A stretch of 64,000 nt of DNA from Carposina sasakii (lineage: Eukaryota > Arthropoda > Insecta > Lepidoptera > Carposinidae): the NCBI GenBank assembly GCA_014607495.2, contig CP053152.1, positions 9,903,899 through 9,967,898 of the forward strand, in the 5' to 3' direction. The notes below the pieces were generated by a model that saw nothing but the letters and a program-made list of their open reading frames with translations, made no database searches and was not told the origin of the DNA. Within the stretch, counting starts at the first letter, position 1. The number at the start of each line of letters is the position of its first letter. The position numbers and the translations under genes are program-made. Positions 23,047-36,155 of this stretch are shown in pieces.

Positions 23047-26000
23047 TGTTCTTATCACATTTACTTTACCACAGTTGTTGTTAGTACGAAAGCTAGCAAC
23101 CAATCAAAAATGAGCCAATTTATCAGTATTTTGACAGCATCATAGTGTGTAATGGTCAAAAACACGTGTATTCGCGCCCTATGGAGCCCAATAACCGTGT
23201 TTCTACGCCATTAAACGTGAACGTTTCCGCGCTTGGCTCAACCACTTTGACATTTATTATGCGCTTTTTTGCCATTTCTAGAACGCAGCACCGCTGTTAG
23301 CTGACGGTACTCGTGAGAACAAATTCATTGGAAAAAAATCGCAACAATACTAGTTTTAGAACTTAAGTTCTGCTCAGATGATGATTGATAGGTATTTGTC
23401 ACGTAAATGAAAAATGAGATTCTAATGTCTGATTACTACTATTATAAGACGTTTAATAGCAGTAATTATGTCAAATGTAGTACTGTTATTTTTATGGCTT
23501 GTCTTCGCCTTTTATTAACTTGCATAATGCTAATTTTTAAAATCACGACATCGTAAGTAAGTAGGTACATACTACATAATTTTACTACTGTTGAATTGCA
23601 ATAAAACAACGGACTATTCTGCACTAGCATAATTATACTTATTGAAGTCTATCTAAACTATAGGTTTATAAAACAGAACCACTTGTTTAATTAAACCAAT
23701 ACAAACTAAATACAAGTAAATACAATTTAATTTTTAAAAGAAATGGACAGTAGAATATGACAAGTAGGTAACATTAATAAATGTATAGTATTTTGAAATT
23801 GCATTAATTTAATATTTATGTATTTGTATTCTTATGATATTAAGTTAGGTATGCATACAAAAATTTAAAGAAGTCCAAAAGAAAGTTAGGTCAGACTTAC
23901 GGAGCTGCGCTTGCGCAGGCGTCACGCGACTCACGAGCCCTGCCCCGAGCTCGACGATTATAATTTTGAGCACCGATCAACTCGAAAATGTACGTCCATA
24001 AATTTATTAGACATAGTGTCGGCTGGCTCGCCCCAGGCTTGAATTATATAAAATATGTCAAGAAACAACCATTATTATACTTGTGGTTTATGCGGATAAA
24101 AATATTCATATAAGGCTGCAAGAATGTTTGTTCAAAAATTATGTATAAGTGCAAGTACAGGAGAATCTCAAGTTACTACTAAGGGAAAACGCATATATCC
24201 TCAATGTTTTTAAAAGCAGTATTCCGATTTACCACCACCTATTGGTATTTTCCTTTATCAACCTTGCCCGTTCCAATAATTGAAGAGGTAGGTATAGTTG
24301 CTAGAATACAGATATTTCTACCTCTTTTAGAATTTTATTGATTAACGTTATCAAAATTATATATATTTTTTTATTAGAATCAAATGTAGATACATTGGTT
24401 TTTTATCATCGAAGCGATTAACCTGATGATCCCAAAATTTTAAGGTAATTTACGGTCAGATCCGAAGTGATCCGAAACAGAGATATCGCGCCGGACCGCG
24501 AGGGTTGAGTTATAAAATGTAAATTTATTGCGCGATATTTTACATAAATTCAAATTACCCGCTATATATCGCTGGCCTTACGTTACATCACGTAATTACG
24601 GTGCGCACAATTATTATAATTTTCATATAATAACACCAGTAAGGACGTGCGAAAAAACAATTTCGATCCGGTGTTCACTGCTCACGATGATTTATTGCTG
24701 AATGTCTAATGCTTGATAGAAGGAGATCCGCTAAAGAGCGTGTTAAGTTACATTTTCACATAACTTATGTTAAACACACCGAGATTATTAATCAATAATC
24801 GCGCTGAAATATTTTTATTGTATTTTGATGTTTTTTAACGTGGTAGTAGTATATTTTAGAGTAATAACCATGTACAATTCAGTATGATTGATAGTTTTAA
24901 TGATTTTTCATAATAGTGCGATGAAAAAGATCATTAATTGCGGTAGGCAATTATAACGTAAACATCTGCGTCTTGAGAGTCACGGAAACGGACTGCCCTC
25001 TCCGCGCTTCTAATCATCGGTGATTCATCTAAAGAAACAAAAATTAATTATACCTTACCAAAACGTGCTTTTATACATTTGTATAATTACAACCTGCGTA
25101 GGTAGGTACTACATGATTTATCATGAATATACCTGTTCCAACAAAAAGAAAGTAAATAGTAATCTATACCAATTTTCCCGAAGAATAATAGAAAAATTGT
25201 CGCTTTGAACTGTAGCTACATCAATATGAATTTAGTAAATTGCTTTACCGCGGCACTCTGTAATTAATATTTCAAATTGCAGTTGTAAGTTTAAAGATTT
25301 TCAACTTTCCCGTAGACTTACGCGTGAAAGTGGACACCTTTACTAGTTCTAATTAAATCTACTGGCCGTGTAATTATGTCCTTTGCCCCATTTGTTCGGT
25401 TGAAATTATTCTCTATGATTATAGACGGGAGCGTCTATGAAATCCAATAGAATATGTGAACTATGAAATTATATACCCTCCTCGAAAAGCGGCTAGTTAA
25501 TTGTTAGAAAGTTTTAAATTCTTAATCAAATAACACCTGAAATAAGCTTCGATACGGTACCAATTTTACTTAATAGCTGAGTAATTAGAAGCGATCATTT
25601 TATACTAATTCCGAAGCGAATTTCAAAGGAATGGAACATTTTGAAACAAATTGTCTGGTTCAAATTGAAGTAGCGAGTGTTTCTGTCGCAGATAAATTCA
25701 CTCCACTCGTCTTGTCTCGTTGGAGGTCCTCGCTCTTGACTTAATGTGACTTTTATTGCGTTCCGTTTCCATTCTCATTGTGTGAGACTCCCCTCTTCGC
25801 GGCACAAACGAAATGTTTCAGCTCGAAACTCCTTTCATAAGATCACAACTGTAACCGCTTTACGTCGGTTTTATTGGTATTCTATCTTCTTGTAAATTGT
25901 TTTCAATTGCTACAATGTTCACGGTAAACTTGTGGCCGACAATGGGTGGCAGAGTTTGAAATATTCATATTCTTTGAAGTGTTGTAAAAAGAAGTTGTTG

Positions 26001-27533
26001 ATTGAAGCGAGACGTGGGAACGTGGAAAACAAACAATGAGGTATCCCCCATCCTGCACTACACAGGGGCAAATCAGCCATATGCTGTGACAAGCGGAATG
26101 GGGGCAGCGGGCGGGAAATGACCGGCCATTCATCATTACCACCGCAAACACTTCGTTTTCATTTTCACGGCGCCATATTTGAAAAAACAAAGGCCCTTAC
26201 AACCCTCGCGATAGAGCCGTGAACTCGATTCGTTTTGCCTTTTTAACAAATGCAATATTTGACGGGGGAGTTTGTGGTCGTAATGATGAGCGGGTAATAC
26301 TTGTCTTCCGCTCTGCATTAGGTAATGAACCGTAATTGGTTTATTAAGGTTTTCTCTTAAAGAATTCTTCGGTGTGAAGGGAATTATACGGTCTATTGTC
26401 AAGTCACTTCCGCTTAACAGTTGGGACCGGTGAGTTTATAAAATTCAAAAAAAAAAGTTTTTATGTGCAGTAGAACAATGTGTAAAGATTAAACCCAAAG
26501 TTTGATCCAAACAAAATTCAATGAAGCATGTTGGATATTGCTTGTACGTACATTTTTATAACAAAATTTACTGACAAAAACAAACAAAGCCCTCTTAACA
26601 AAAAGGCTTATAATAAAGTCAGAACATCAGTGATAATTTTTACTTAGGAAGCCAAAGCTCCCAGTGGCTCACGGACTCACCCAAATTCATCCCGTTTTAA
26701 ATCGATAAGAACACGATCACCCATCCAATGTCACCGCTCCCTCTCCCAGCAACACACTGCTCAAACACCAACTTTACAAATCAGCTCTCATATCAATGCC
26801 AACATAATACCATAAAACCTACACATTCTCCCATAGAACCTAGCGCCATATCTCAATACGGCTGTCTACAAAAGCTTAGATGCGTAGATGTTAGCGCTGT
26901 GTTCAGAAGCTGGTATAAGTTTGAAGTGAAGTCAGCTGAACGCGAATTAATTTGGCCACAATTACCCGGTCGCATTACTAATTGAGTCATCAAAGGCGCC
27001 GGGCCGACGACGCAACACAACACCCTACTTACAGTGTTCGTTATCAAGCATCTGCTACAATTTGTGCTTATTTGCGATACTGCTCATAATCTTTTAGAAC
27101 TCGAGTAATATAACAGTCATGATAGGACAACAGATTTGATAGGTCCTGATGAAAAGTTTTTGGTACCTACTTTGTCTTTCTTTTTGGTTACATTTTAATT
27201 TTAGTGGAAAACTCATGGATCAAAATGGAAAGAAATAAATATACACTTTTGAGATTGTATTTTGAACTCAAATACTAACCCTTCTACTCCCGATTCAATC
27301 GAAAACCTAAGAACTTAAATTTGTTTTATTGTAGACGTTAGGTAAATGCGGAATAATATTTTTTTTAAAGAGCTACTGGTCACTCAGGCGATCTATGTTT
27401 ACCCTAGCCATGTGAAGCACGTCTTCTGTAACCACAATGTGGGGTCACCGCAATATGCTAGTCTATGTAATTATATACTCCGTGAAGTAAACCAGCTGGA
27501 ATATTTTTTCACAAATTCCACATCCTCCCTTTA
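23047..27533. other. Non-coding stretch with candidate regulatory islands
   Basis: A GC-richer island at 23890-24040 holds TGCGCTTGCGC (23906-23916) followed by a CAGGCGTCACGCGACTC piece and ATAAATTTATT. Another mixed region is 24470-24680, with TAATTACG and TTATAATTTTC cores. Overlapping short reverse frames at 25903-26402 have no recognisable content. No exon found. Confidence 0.35.
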
Positions 27534-27918
27534 TACAGGGTGATTTTTGGTCGTCAACGTTCCCGAAAACTACGGAATCTCCCCATCATCACGATAATTT
27601 TTCTCCATGGAAGCATACCTGGGAAGTGTCTGGTTCCCAAGATATTAGGGTCCAAAGTTGAGTTAATAGACTGCGTTTTTTTGAATAAATGCACATAGAC
27701 GCGCAAAGCAAGATTTTTTCAAGAGAAATAATTAATATCTCTCTATGAAAAAGTCTATCATAAACACTTTACACTATAAATTTTACCCGATCAAGAAATA
27801 AAAAAAAATCAAAAGAATTTACATCTTTTCCCAGCATTTTTACTGGCATAAACTTACTTTATTTGATGTTTAGAGTACGTACCCTTTGTTAAGGGTGGCA
27901 ATGAAAAAACATCCTGTA
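27534..27918 (+). mobile_element. MITE with TACAGGGTG terminus, full-length copy
   Basis: The left end is TACAGGGTGATTTTTGGTCG and the right end AAAAAACATCCTGTA, so the termini are short inverted repeats (TACAGGGTG / CATCCTGTA) with TA at each edge. Length is 385 bp. The internal order GTCGTCAACGTTCCCGAAAA ... GGAAGCATACCTGGGAAGTG ... GATGTTTAGAGTACGTACCC is shared with four other copies. No transposase frame; it is non-autonomous. Confidence 0.8.
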
Positions 27919-27955
27919 TATGTACAGCTAATAATCACCCATTCATTCTGTACTT

Positions 27956-28040
27956 ATTCTTATTCTTTATTGTACACATACAATTATATACAGACAGAAA
28001 TTATGAAAGAAAATGTACAAAGGCTTCTATAAGTACTATA
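27956..28040 (-). repeat. Tail-like repeat, reverse copy
   Basis: On the reverse strand it reads TTGTACATTTTCTTTCATAA and ends GTGTACAATAAAGAATAAGA, matching the copies at 6036 and 58052. It lies directly right of a TACAGGGTG MITE. Confidence 0.55.
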
Positions 28041-28143
28041 GGTACTATATAAGTACTTCTATTTCTTCTCACTTATTTTACATGTTTTCAATAAAAATTT
28101 TCCTCAATTTATGAGGAGCTAGTCAAAAACCAAAAAAAAAAAA

Positions 28144-28348
28144 TACAGGATGTTACAATAGGAAAATATGTTAATCTGCTAAAATGCTATGAAAATATCC
28201 CACTAAAAAAAAACTATCCATATAAAAACATCATCACATCTAAAATAATAAACATGTGATTTTGAGTCTCAAACTTTGTGGTTAGTCCTTTATAGAGGGT
28301 TAATTGCACAGAATTTCGCATAACAAAGCCCTTATTTTTCACCCTGTA
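28144..28348. mobile_element. Foldback MITE, decayed relative of 16448
   Basis: The ends TACAGGATGTTACAATAGG and TTTTTCACCCTGTA and the internal AAACATGTGATTTTGAGTCT, CTTTGTGG and CCTTTATAGAGG blocks follow the 16448 element. The arms have diverged. Confidence 0.65.
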
Positions 28349-31300
28349 TAAGTAATTCAAGATCAAGAAATGTACATACATATAACGGACAAACATACAC
28401 TCGAAAAACATAACTGGCGCAGTCGGGAAAAATTGAAAATCTATCACGGTAAGGATCATTTAGTCTTAGCCTTATTCAAACAAGTCGAGTGGATAGAGCG
28501 TCGCGTAAGAAGTGCCAAAATTCTCAAAGATGGAAAATATTTGCTAGTCATTTCAGATGCTAGGTGGATCGCCATTTAAAAAGAATCCATGAGATTTAGA
28601 CAACTCCTAAATGACCTATTTGTATTTATACAATAATTTTATTTGCAGTAATTTGATAAGCCCAATTAGCTGGCCTAGCTGTTGGCCTTCAAGCCACAAA
28701 CTCGAACGTATACTATACTTACTATACACTCCTTGTTACGCGACCAAATGTCTCCGACGTGACTGGCAGCGCTGTACGAGATATTATCTACAATAGCCAG
28801 TGGCTCTCAAACTTTAAAATATGATCCATTTGACAAATAGGATAGGACTTTTATTAGTTAACAACTGGAATATTATAGGGACGTCTGGGTCACACCAAAC
28901 ACCTGTTGTATTTCGCAAAATTCTCATCTGTATGGAGTTTATTAAAAGATTTTTCGAAGTTTTTACGACACCACCTTTCAAAATTTTGGTCTTCTTTCAA
29001 CTAGGACTAGTTGATCTACTTGTTTATTTTATAACCTAAAGCTATAATTTTTAAATTCACAATCATCAAAGTAAATATTCCCAAAAATACAATCGACAAT
29101 AATTTGGATTTACTGCGAAACTATACTAGGAAAACTAGACATAGAGATAACTAGAAAAAAAAAAATATTCAAAATTGTTGTTGTAAGGGGGTTTTATCCC
29201 AGTAGTGTTGAGAAACACAGGTCTAGATGTAACGTAAATTATTCAAGCGCGGCCACAAGGCGCCTCCGGCCGGCCTCAAGGCTCTCAATAATGATATAAT
29301 GTGAAATAGTTGTTCACCTGGACTATCGGCAATTCACGTCGGTTTGCTCACTCAGGACAATCCCTAATTTTAATGCACTATTAACAGGAATAAGGTTAGT
29401 TTAATCTAAATTAAATAATGCTTCTTCATTCCTTACCTTTAAAAGTTTATACATCAGGTATCAAACATAGTTACTATTACGTTGTTGGTCACGCACTAGT
29501 AGATGAAATGGGATAACAGGATAAAACTTTAGCTTCTACATAATCAAGGATCTGGAAGTCAGGGATCAATACAGAAACAGCATGTGTCTAGATAGCAAAT
29601 CCCGAATACTTTTTATCCTCAGTAATTTTAAAGTGCCAGCGAGATGTGGTTCTGCCCTACTTACATCGGTGTCTTGCTTGTAAAATGGAAACAAACAATC
29701 CTACTTTAAGAGAAATAATAGTTAGGTACTCGTATTTTATGTTAAGAAAAAGGATGGCAAGCTTTTGACTGTCAATGCAGGTGGATTTAAGACCTAAGTT
29801 AGTGAACTAGTGCTCCAAACAACAAACCTACAAAGACATCAGAAAGTTGCAGTATTAATAGGGGTGATTGAACTTTGATTATTGCTAAAGGTGTTGGTTC
29901 GAATAATGTTTCCGAACACGATAATAACGAGGCCCATTATAGATGTGGGCAGTCATTAGTATGCCAACGTAATTTTTATTATTCACATTGTTTTTCTATC
30001 AGCCAAACTGTACTGGACAATCTATCTCTATGCTTCAGAACTTCTGGTAATGTCAACAGTGTGGGTGTCACATTTTCATGGACAAACATTTCGTTCAATA
30101 ATAGAATATTATCTACAGGATTACTAAATACTTTTTGGTTATTAATTTAGATTTTGATATTCTTTGTCCAAAGATCTTACATCAAAGATCAAACATACCT
30201 AAATCTATTATTAACCTGATTAACCCAACCTAACCTAACTACCTACAGATATTTTTAGCTTTTAGCACAACATCAAAACAAGGAATCGTGTAACTTGCAG
30301 AAAATTAAGGAGTGATTGAGGGAAGGCTGATAGACTGGCGGCAGCAATGCTCCTGCGCAGAACAATCGATCGACATTTGGAAACACTGCAATTTGTTTAG
30401 TGCCTCCCTCCGGGGCAATTTGCGTCCGTCGCCGTCGCTTGCCGTTACTCGTAAACGCTACTGGAATATGTGGCCTGTGGTTCGGTTCCCAGTTAAAATG
30501 CGCAGTTGTACTGGCCAGTGAGATACATGCTAATTACGGGCAATTTTTAAAATCGATCGTCGAGCTTTCGCGCTGGCTGCGGCTTCCTGCGTTCACTTGT
30601 TCTCAAGAAATACGAGTAAATATGCAGCGTTAAATGCGAAGATATATGTTTAAACTTATTTGCGGTTGCAGTGGTCCATCTTGTACTGTAAAGTGAGGTA
30701 TTTACAGGTGACATGTTGGGACGTATTTATATTTTTATGTTTTACTGTAAGTGGATTCGAAATGAGGCTTGTTGAGATCTAGCTACCTTTTAATAAATGT
30801 ATAGATTGATCTTGAGTATCTACAGATGGTTCTGTTTGATGAGTGGTTACGGAATATCGGGGGCAGTTAGAGCGAATTATCGAGCGATCGATGGCTTCTA
30901 GATCGCATCTCAATAATCTCTGTTGAAGATATCGCACAAGATTGCGCTTGCGCAGCGTGCGCCGAGCTACCGCGTCTTCCGGGATTCTGAGTAATGAAAA
31001 GACGCTAAGAAAATTGTTATGTTCATTGTCTTGTTGGCGAGTGGTCTCGGCAGTTATGAACGATGAAGACTATATAGTGAGAGTTATCGAGTTATAAGTA
31101 AATTGAACGGAGTTGTGTAAGAAAGGAACCCACAGAATCTTAAAGTCGACTGACACAAGTTGCGAAGTCGTTTTTATTCTAAAAAATTATACTACCTACA
31201 TAATGATATTCAGCATTTGCAAATTCAGACATGTCTGCAATAAAAAGTTAAAAACACTACGCAGTTAATAGCCGAAACCATTTTAGAACGGATATTAGCT

Positions 31301-31841
31301 ATGCATTTCTTCTCGTCTGAAGTGCGCGGTGACCGACGCGTCGCGAGTCGGTAGATAATTGATGACGTCGCGGCCAAACGGTGTCCGCCCATTTTCCGTC
31401 AATTTTCGTCACTTGAGTGATGGTGGCGGGTCACGCCCACCCCCGTCCCCCGGAGCCCTGAGGAACCCCTCGTGGCACGCGCCGCGCTAAATTTAAATGG
31501 GATGAACTTGTAACGGGCGGCCGCAGCCAAGGAATGCACTCGGCATACTGTTAATCATACATTTGTGACAGAAACACCGCGAGGTGTCATCGGTCGCGCT
31601 CGAAAAAGGGCATCCATTTTCATATTTATCTTGTCGTACAAAAATATCCTGCATCCTTTATTGTGCGGCTCTTAATTATTAACTGTAAAGACCGTGTGGC
31701 GTTTTGTTAATTATCCTGTAAGATGCTGATGTTAATTAATTATTTTGGTACTTTCTTGTTTATATTAACTATCTTAATAAGAGGTTACAAATCTAGCTTT
31801 TCTGGCATCGTTAAGGACAAACGCAAGGAGCTTTAGCCTGT
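28349..31841. other. Non-coding stretch with candidate regulatory islands
   Basis: A 69-codon frame at 28370-28579 has an unusually charged, protein-like composition but no recognised domain. GC-richer islands are at 30310-30640, 30880-31020 (with TGCGCTTGCGC at 30943-30953) and 31300-31640, the last with several TAATT cores at its edges. I infer possible enhancers. No splice-bounded exon was identified. Confidence 0.35.
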
Positions 31842-31957
31842 GGGGTAAGCACGAACCTTTTTACGCGGCGTAACGCTAGCGACTTGCTATCAAAATCTAT
31901 GTGATTTGACAGTTTGACGCTAGCGTCACGGACTATCGAGAGGTTCGTGCTTACCCC
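31842..31957. mobile_element. Palindromic MITE with GGGGTAAGCACGAACCT arms
   Basis: The 17-bp arms are perfect inverted repeats. A second inverted pair (AACGCTAGCG / CGCTAGCGT) lies inside. Length 116 bp and no coding frame. It could form a stable hairpin if transcribed. Confidence 0.8.
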
Positions 31958-33034
31958 TCTGATTCAGGATGCAATGGTTACGAAACGTTTTCAATAGAAA
32001 ATGCCCCCATCTGAACAATCATAGACAGAACTCAGTAGATATATAGAATCCATTTTAGTGTTACACAACAAAGACTAATCTACCAAACAAAAACACATCC
32101 CAAACGAATGCACACTGACACCGTATTTCTAACTTTTCAACTTGTACAATTCGCTTACCTCCAAAGAAGAGATAAATACCCTCCATTTACCTTTGGCGCC
32201 CCTCTGCAGCGTCAGCTATAGACAAAGCTAATTCCACCGCTGTAACAATGGCCCCTGGGGAGATAAATAAGCTGGGGCCACTTAATGAACACATAAACTG
32301 AAGAGAGGTAGCGACCCTACTAGACATCCTACATATTCATGGAGATGCTGTATTTAGATGTAAGGAATATAAAAACACTTTTCACTGCAGCAATTTGTTA
32401 AGAATTTTATACACGTAACCAAAGATAATTTTATCTGCTTTAAGCCTTTCTAAATGTAATGAAAATCAGTTTTCTCCACAAATTCCTGAAGCCCCACAAA
32501 AAATTATTTCATCTGTATTCGGCGCACTCTCTAATAACAGGGGCGATCGTTTTAAAAGCTAATTGTTTTATTAATTTGTGTCATCGCCGCTTGGAAAGCC
32601 ATAATTGCGGCTTTCAAATTGTCATGGACGTAGCCAAACCAGTCATGCGAGTGTTTTTATTCCAACAATCAATGAACACAGAAGAACACTCAGAAGTGAC
32701 CGTTTGTACTGATGAGACCTATCATGCGAAGACGCGCCGCACGTGTGTCAAAATAGACAAACTGAAATATCTAACGGCGCAACTTTGAACAAGAGCAGTT
32801 GTTTGTTAACTCTATGGACCTGCGTAGACAGTCACGCCATCAGGGAAGTTGTAAATAAATTTGTTAAACTATAATACGCCTATTAGGTTGTCCATCAGAT
32901 GAGTCCTAAGTAGGTTAGGTATACAGATGCTTATATTTAGCAAATTCTATTGATGTATACGCAGTAGGTTAATCCTACATGCTTAAGCATTATCTGGTGA
33001 ATAAATTATCATAAAGGTCAAGAAAATATTATTG

Positions 33035-33240
33035 GGATCCGCCCCGGCTTTGCAGAGGTGTCACGTGGGCGGCCGCTATAGAAAAGTGAGTTTTTAGACT
33101 TTTTCAGGCATTATTTTATTTCTCTCCGTAAGTACCATCTGCGTATTTTAAGAAATATTTTTTAAAAAGAATTAGCAAATCGGTTCAGCCGTTCTCGAGA
33201 TTCGCGCCTAGCAACACATTTAGCTATTCATTTTTATACA
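33035..33240 (+). repeat. Decayed repeat with CCGCCCCGGCTTTGC and CGGTTCAGCCGTT cores
   Basis: GATCCGCCCCGGCTTTGCAG is followed about 130 bp later by CGGTTCAGCCGTTCTCGAGA. The arrangement follows the dispersed repeats elsewhere in the window. No gene is seen. Confidence 0.5.
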
Positions 33241-34135
33241 ATTTTATCCATTTTTATAAGAAGAAGAGATTATCAGTCATTTGTTAAGAGTAGGTAGCTG
33301 TGAAGGTGGAAAGGGAAGCCGCGATTGAAAGTGTTCATGAATAGTTAGGTAAGTATTTATGTGAAGCAGTATTGCAATCTGTACCACCAATTTACGTAAG
33401 AAGCAACTGTATAATTAAAATATAATTTCTTGAAGTCATTAGCTATCACACCACATTTTGCATACACCGCTGTTGATAGGTGATTTCGTAAAATCGCGAG
33501 TAAGACAGTAATTATTCACCAACAATTGCACCTTGTCAATGATTAATAGGGGGTATCATAACATAAGTTCATTACATCGTTTAATCTGTATAATAAAGTG
33601 TATAAGTGGACTCCGGTCGCGTGCTAGTCTGTGATTTATGCGTCGGATGATAGGTAATGGACTGGGCCTAAGATATTCTAGTAAACTAACGTTCATATTC
33701 TTAGTGGCAAGCCTTGAGGGCACTATGGTGATGGTGGTATTTTGTTTTCTTTGATATAAGAGTTACCTTTCAAATGTTTTCAAGTTTGAGTTAAGCATTA
33801 ATGATATGGGGTAAAAAGTTGCTCTTTTGGTTTGGTTAGAGCAGCCTCAAATATATTGATTAGCTTTACAAATAAAATCGAGTAATCTAACCCAACCTCT
33901 TTTATTCAGTCAAAGATTACAAGTAATATACATAAATGGATTAGAATCTATAATACAATAGGAAGGTACACCGAAAGCTTAAAAACTTTTTTAAATCGAG
34001 AAATCAGGTGAAGACTACGTAAATCGTCGTGCTCCACATCGAACTAAGGCAAATATTCTAGGATACTTACGAACTAACAATCACATTTGAATATTCATAA
34101 TTGGAATACCTGTTTTAGTAAAGACAAAACGTGAT

Positions 34136-34210
34136 ATCACCGGGCGGTTGACGCAAACGCAGTAAATCCCGCGAGGGCGGGATCGATCCGCCGGGCGATA
34201 CCACGGTGAT
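34136..34210. repeat. GC-rich structured inverted repeat
   Basis: ATCACCG (34136-34142) pairs with CGGTGAT (34204-34210). Inside, GGCGG pairs with CCGCC, and ATCCCGC-GAGG-GCGGGAT forms a 7-bp stem with a 4-base loop (34166-34183). It stands out from AT-rich flanks. It could be a small foldback element or a structured transcript; no tRNA-like B box is present in the right place. Confidence 0.45.
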
Positions 34211-36139
34211 TTACCTACCAAATAATATCTCTCCTACCAAATAATAAACGAAGGCGTCCACGAATCGAATGCTGCTATCGATAATTAATTTTATAATTCT
34301 CCATTCAATAATTAACTCCGTGAGAACGATGCCCGCTACGATTAGATTATTCATGATGAGCTCATTCAATGTCATCCAGTGTTTTAAGGCTATACCAAAA
34401 TAAGGTACTAACTTATAAAACTCTAGTTTGCCCATCAAAAAAAAACCAAAATAATATCCGCACATTTTCCGTAAAATAAGAAAATTTAAAAAACGCTGAA
34501 CTTTTTGGTAAACTTTGCGGTCCCAATAGAATCGACAAGGGTCGGCCGTAGCGCGGCGTCACGCTGCCTACACACGACGGAAACGCTGCGCTCATGCATT
34601 ATTCAAAGGCGAAGGCAAATACAAATAAATAGGCACGAAATAAATACAAACAGGCTGAATGGAGGTATGGCTGTGGGCGGGGCTGCGCGACATAAATATC
34701 GGACCGGCTGTCATAAGAGCGGCGGATTCTGCTCGGCTATTTTCGACTCCTTCTTCTTGTCGGACCAAGTGTCCTGTTCGCTGAATCAGTCCTTTTATCT
34801 TATGCTATATGTTTGTTACTGGATACTCTGTAAATACCTACTGAGTTTAGTTGAAAATAATAGAGATTGTACAGAATCAAAACATTATTTTCTTGATAGC
34901 TAAAAATAGAGTGTTGCAACAGCTAAGTGTGATGATACAATTTAAACTCTATATCAGTTTTCTATTAAACTTTACAGGTTGTACCTATATTGTAAAAATA
35001 TTTAGAGGGTATATTTAGAAAACGGTTGGAAACTAGCACGCTTATTATTTTAACAATTACTCTTATGCAAAAATAACTCCATAACTTAACTGACTATTAT
35101 TTACACCATTAAAAGTTAAGAGGATAAGTAGCAGTTAAGAGCTTTAATGATGTGTTCCTTAATTCAAAAATTAAATTGCGAAGTACGTGTATAATAATTA
35201 TAATTTAAAGTACAGTTGTCCGATATTCTATGGCCAAGATCTATATACTACGTGTCCTGCGAGTCTTATCAGGCATTCAGTATTTATTTTCGATCGCGAG
35301 CCGATGGCTGCCCACCACTTCGGTCCAATTACATGTAATTTATTGCTCAAGGGCCTCATTACATTTACGTATACTCATTTACAAAACAATTATTTCATCA
35401 GTACCCTATGCGATGTCACCGGTGTACGCACAATTTGTTCACAATACACATTTTCTTGTAAACACCTCACGTATCCGCCAAATTGCTTATTGAATCCGCT
35501 CCACCTGTAAAATATTTTTCAAAAGAAAATCCTGTCAAATTATGTCAAATTAAAGCCATAAAACGAATATTTCGTGCATTAATCTATTCTAAGCACGCCA
35601 GCTATAACGGTATAAATATATAACGTTCCTATTACGAATAAAACAACCGGGACTTCTCGGTCTAGAAATACATTTGTGGTACTTTTATGTTGCTTAATGG
35701 AATATAATTGGCAGGTAATTTGTGGAATATAAAATTTTAATTGAAACACTGAGCCAATTTCTGATGGGATGAGGAAAAAAGCGGCGCGTCGCCCACTTGT
35801 CCGCTGCTCGTAAATTGCGCGAATCGCCATAAATTGCACAAAATCGCCAATTACAAGGATAATGTCGGGAGCGAAGGCTGCGCCGGCGCACGTCCCGGCA
35901 ACGCGTGCACTCAACGACGTGGCAAAATCAACTTAATCTACTACCTCTTAAAGGTCGAAGAGGTGAGACGTAATAAATATTATTAGAGGAATATTGCATA
36001 TAATAACTACATATAGCAATAACGATTTTTATGCTCAAACAAATTCTAGTAATTTTACATCAATGGGAAAGAAAGTCGCGGCGACGGTGTTCCAAGATAG
36101 TTATAATTCTAAAATTATAAAGTGTTAATTGACAATACA

Positions 36140-36155
36140 CGACGACGACGACGAC
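36140..36155. repeat. (GAC)n microsatellite
   Basis: Five GAC units. No other role is visible. Confidence 0.8.

Noticed and set aside
33340..33356. Second ratchet-like site TTAG|GTAAGTATTT
   Set aside because: The upstream sequence (CATGAATAGTTAG) has no pyrimidine tract, so it does not form a credible acceptor.
34505..34903. 132-codon frame on the + strand
   Set aside because: Runs from a GC-rich island into AT-rich DNA with no domain or splice logic; likely non-coding regulatory sequence.
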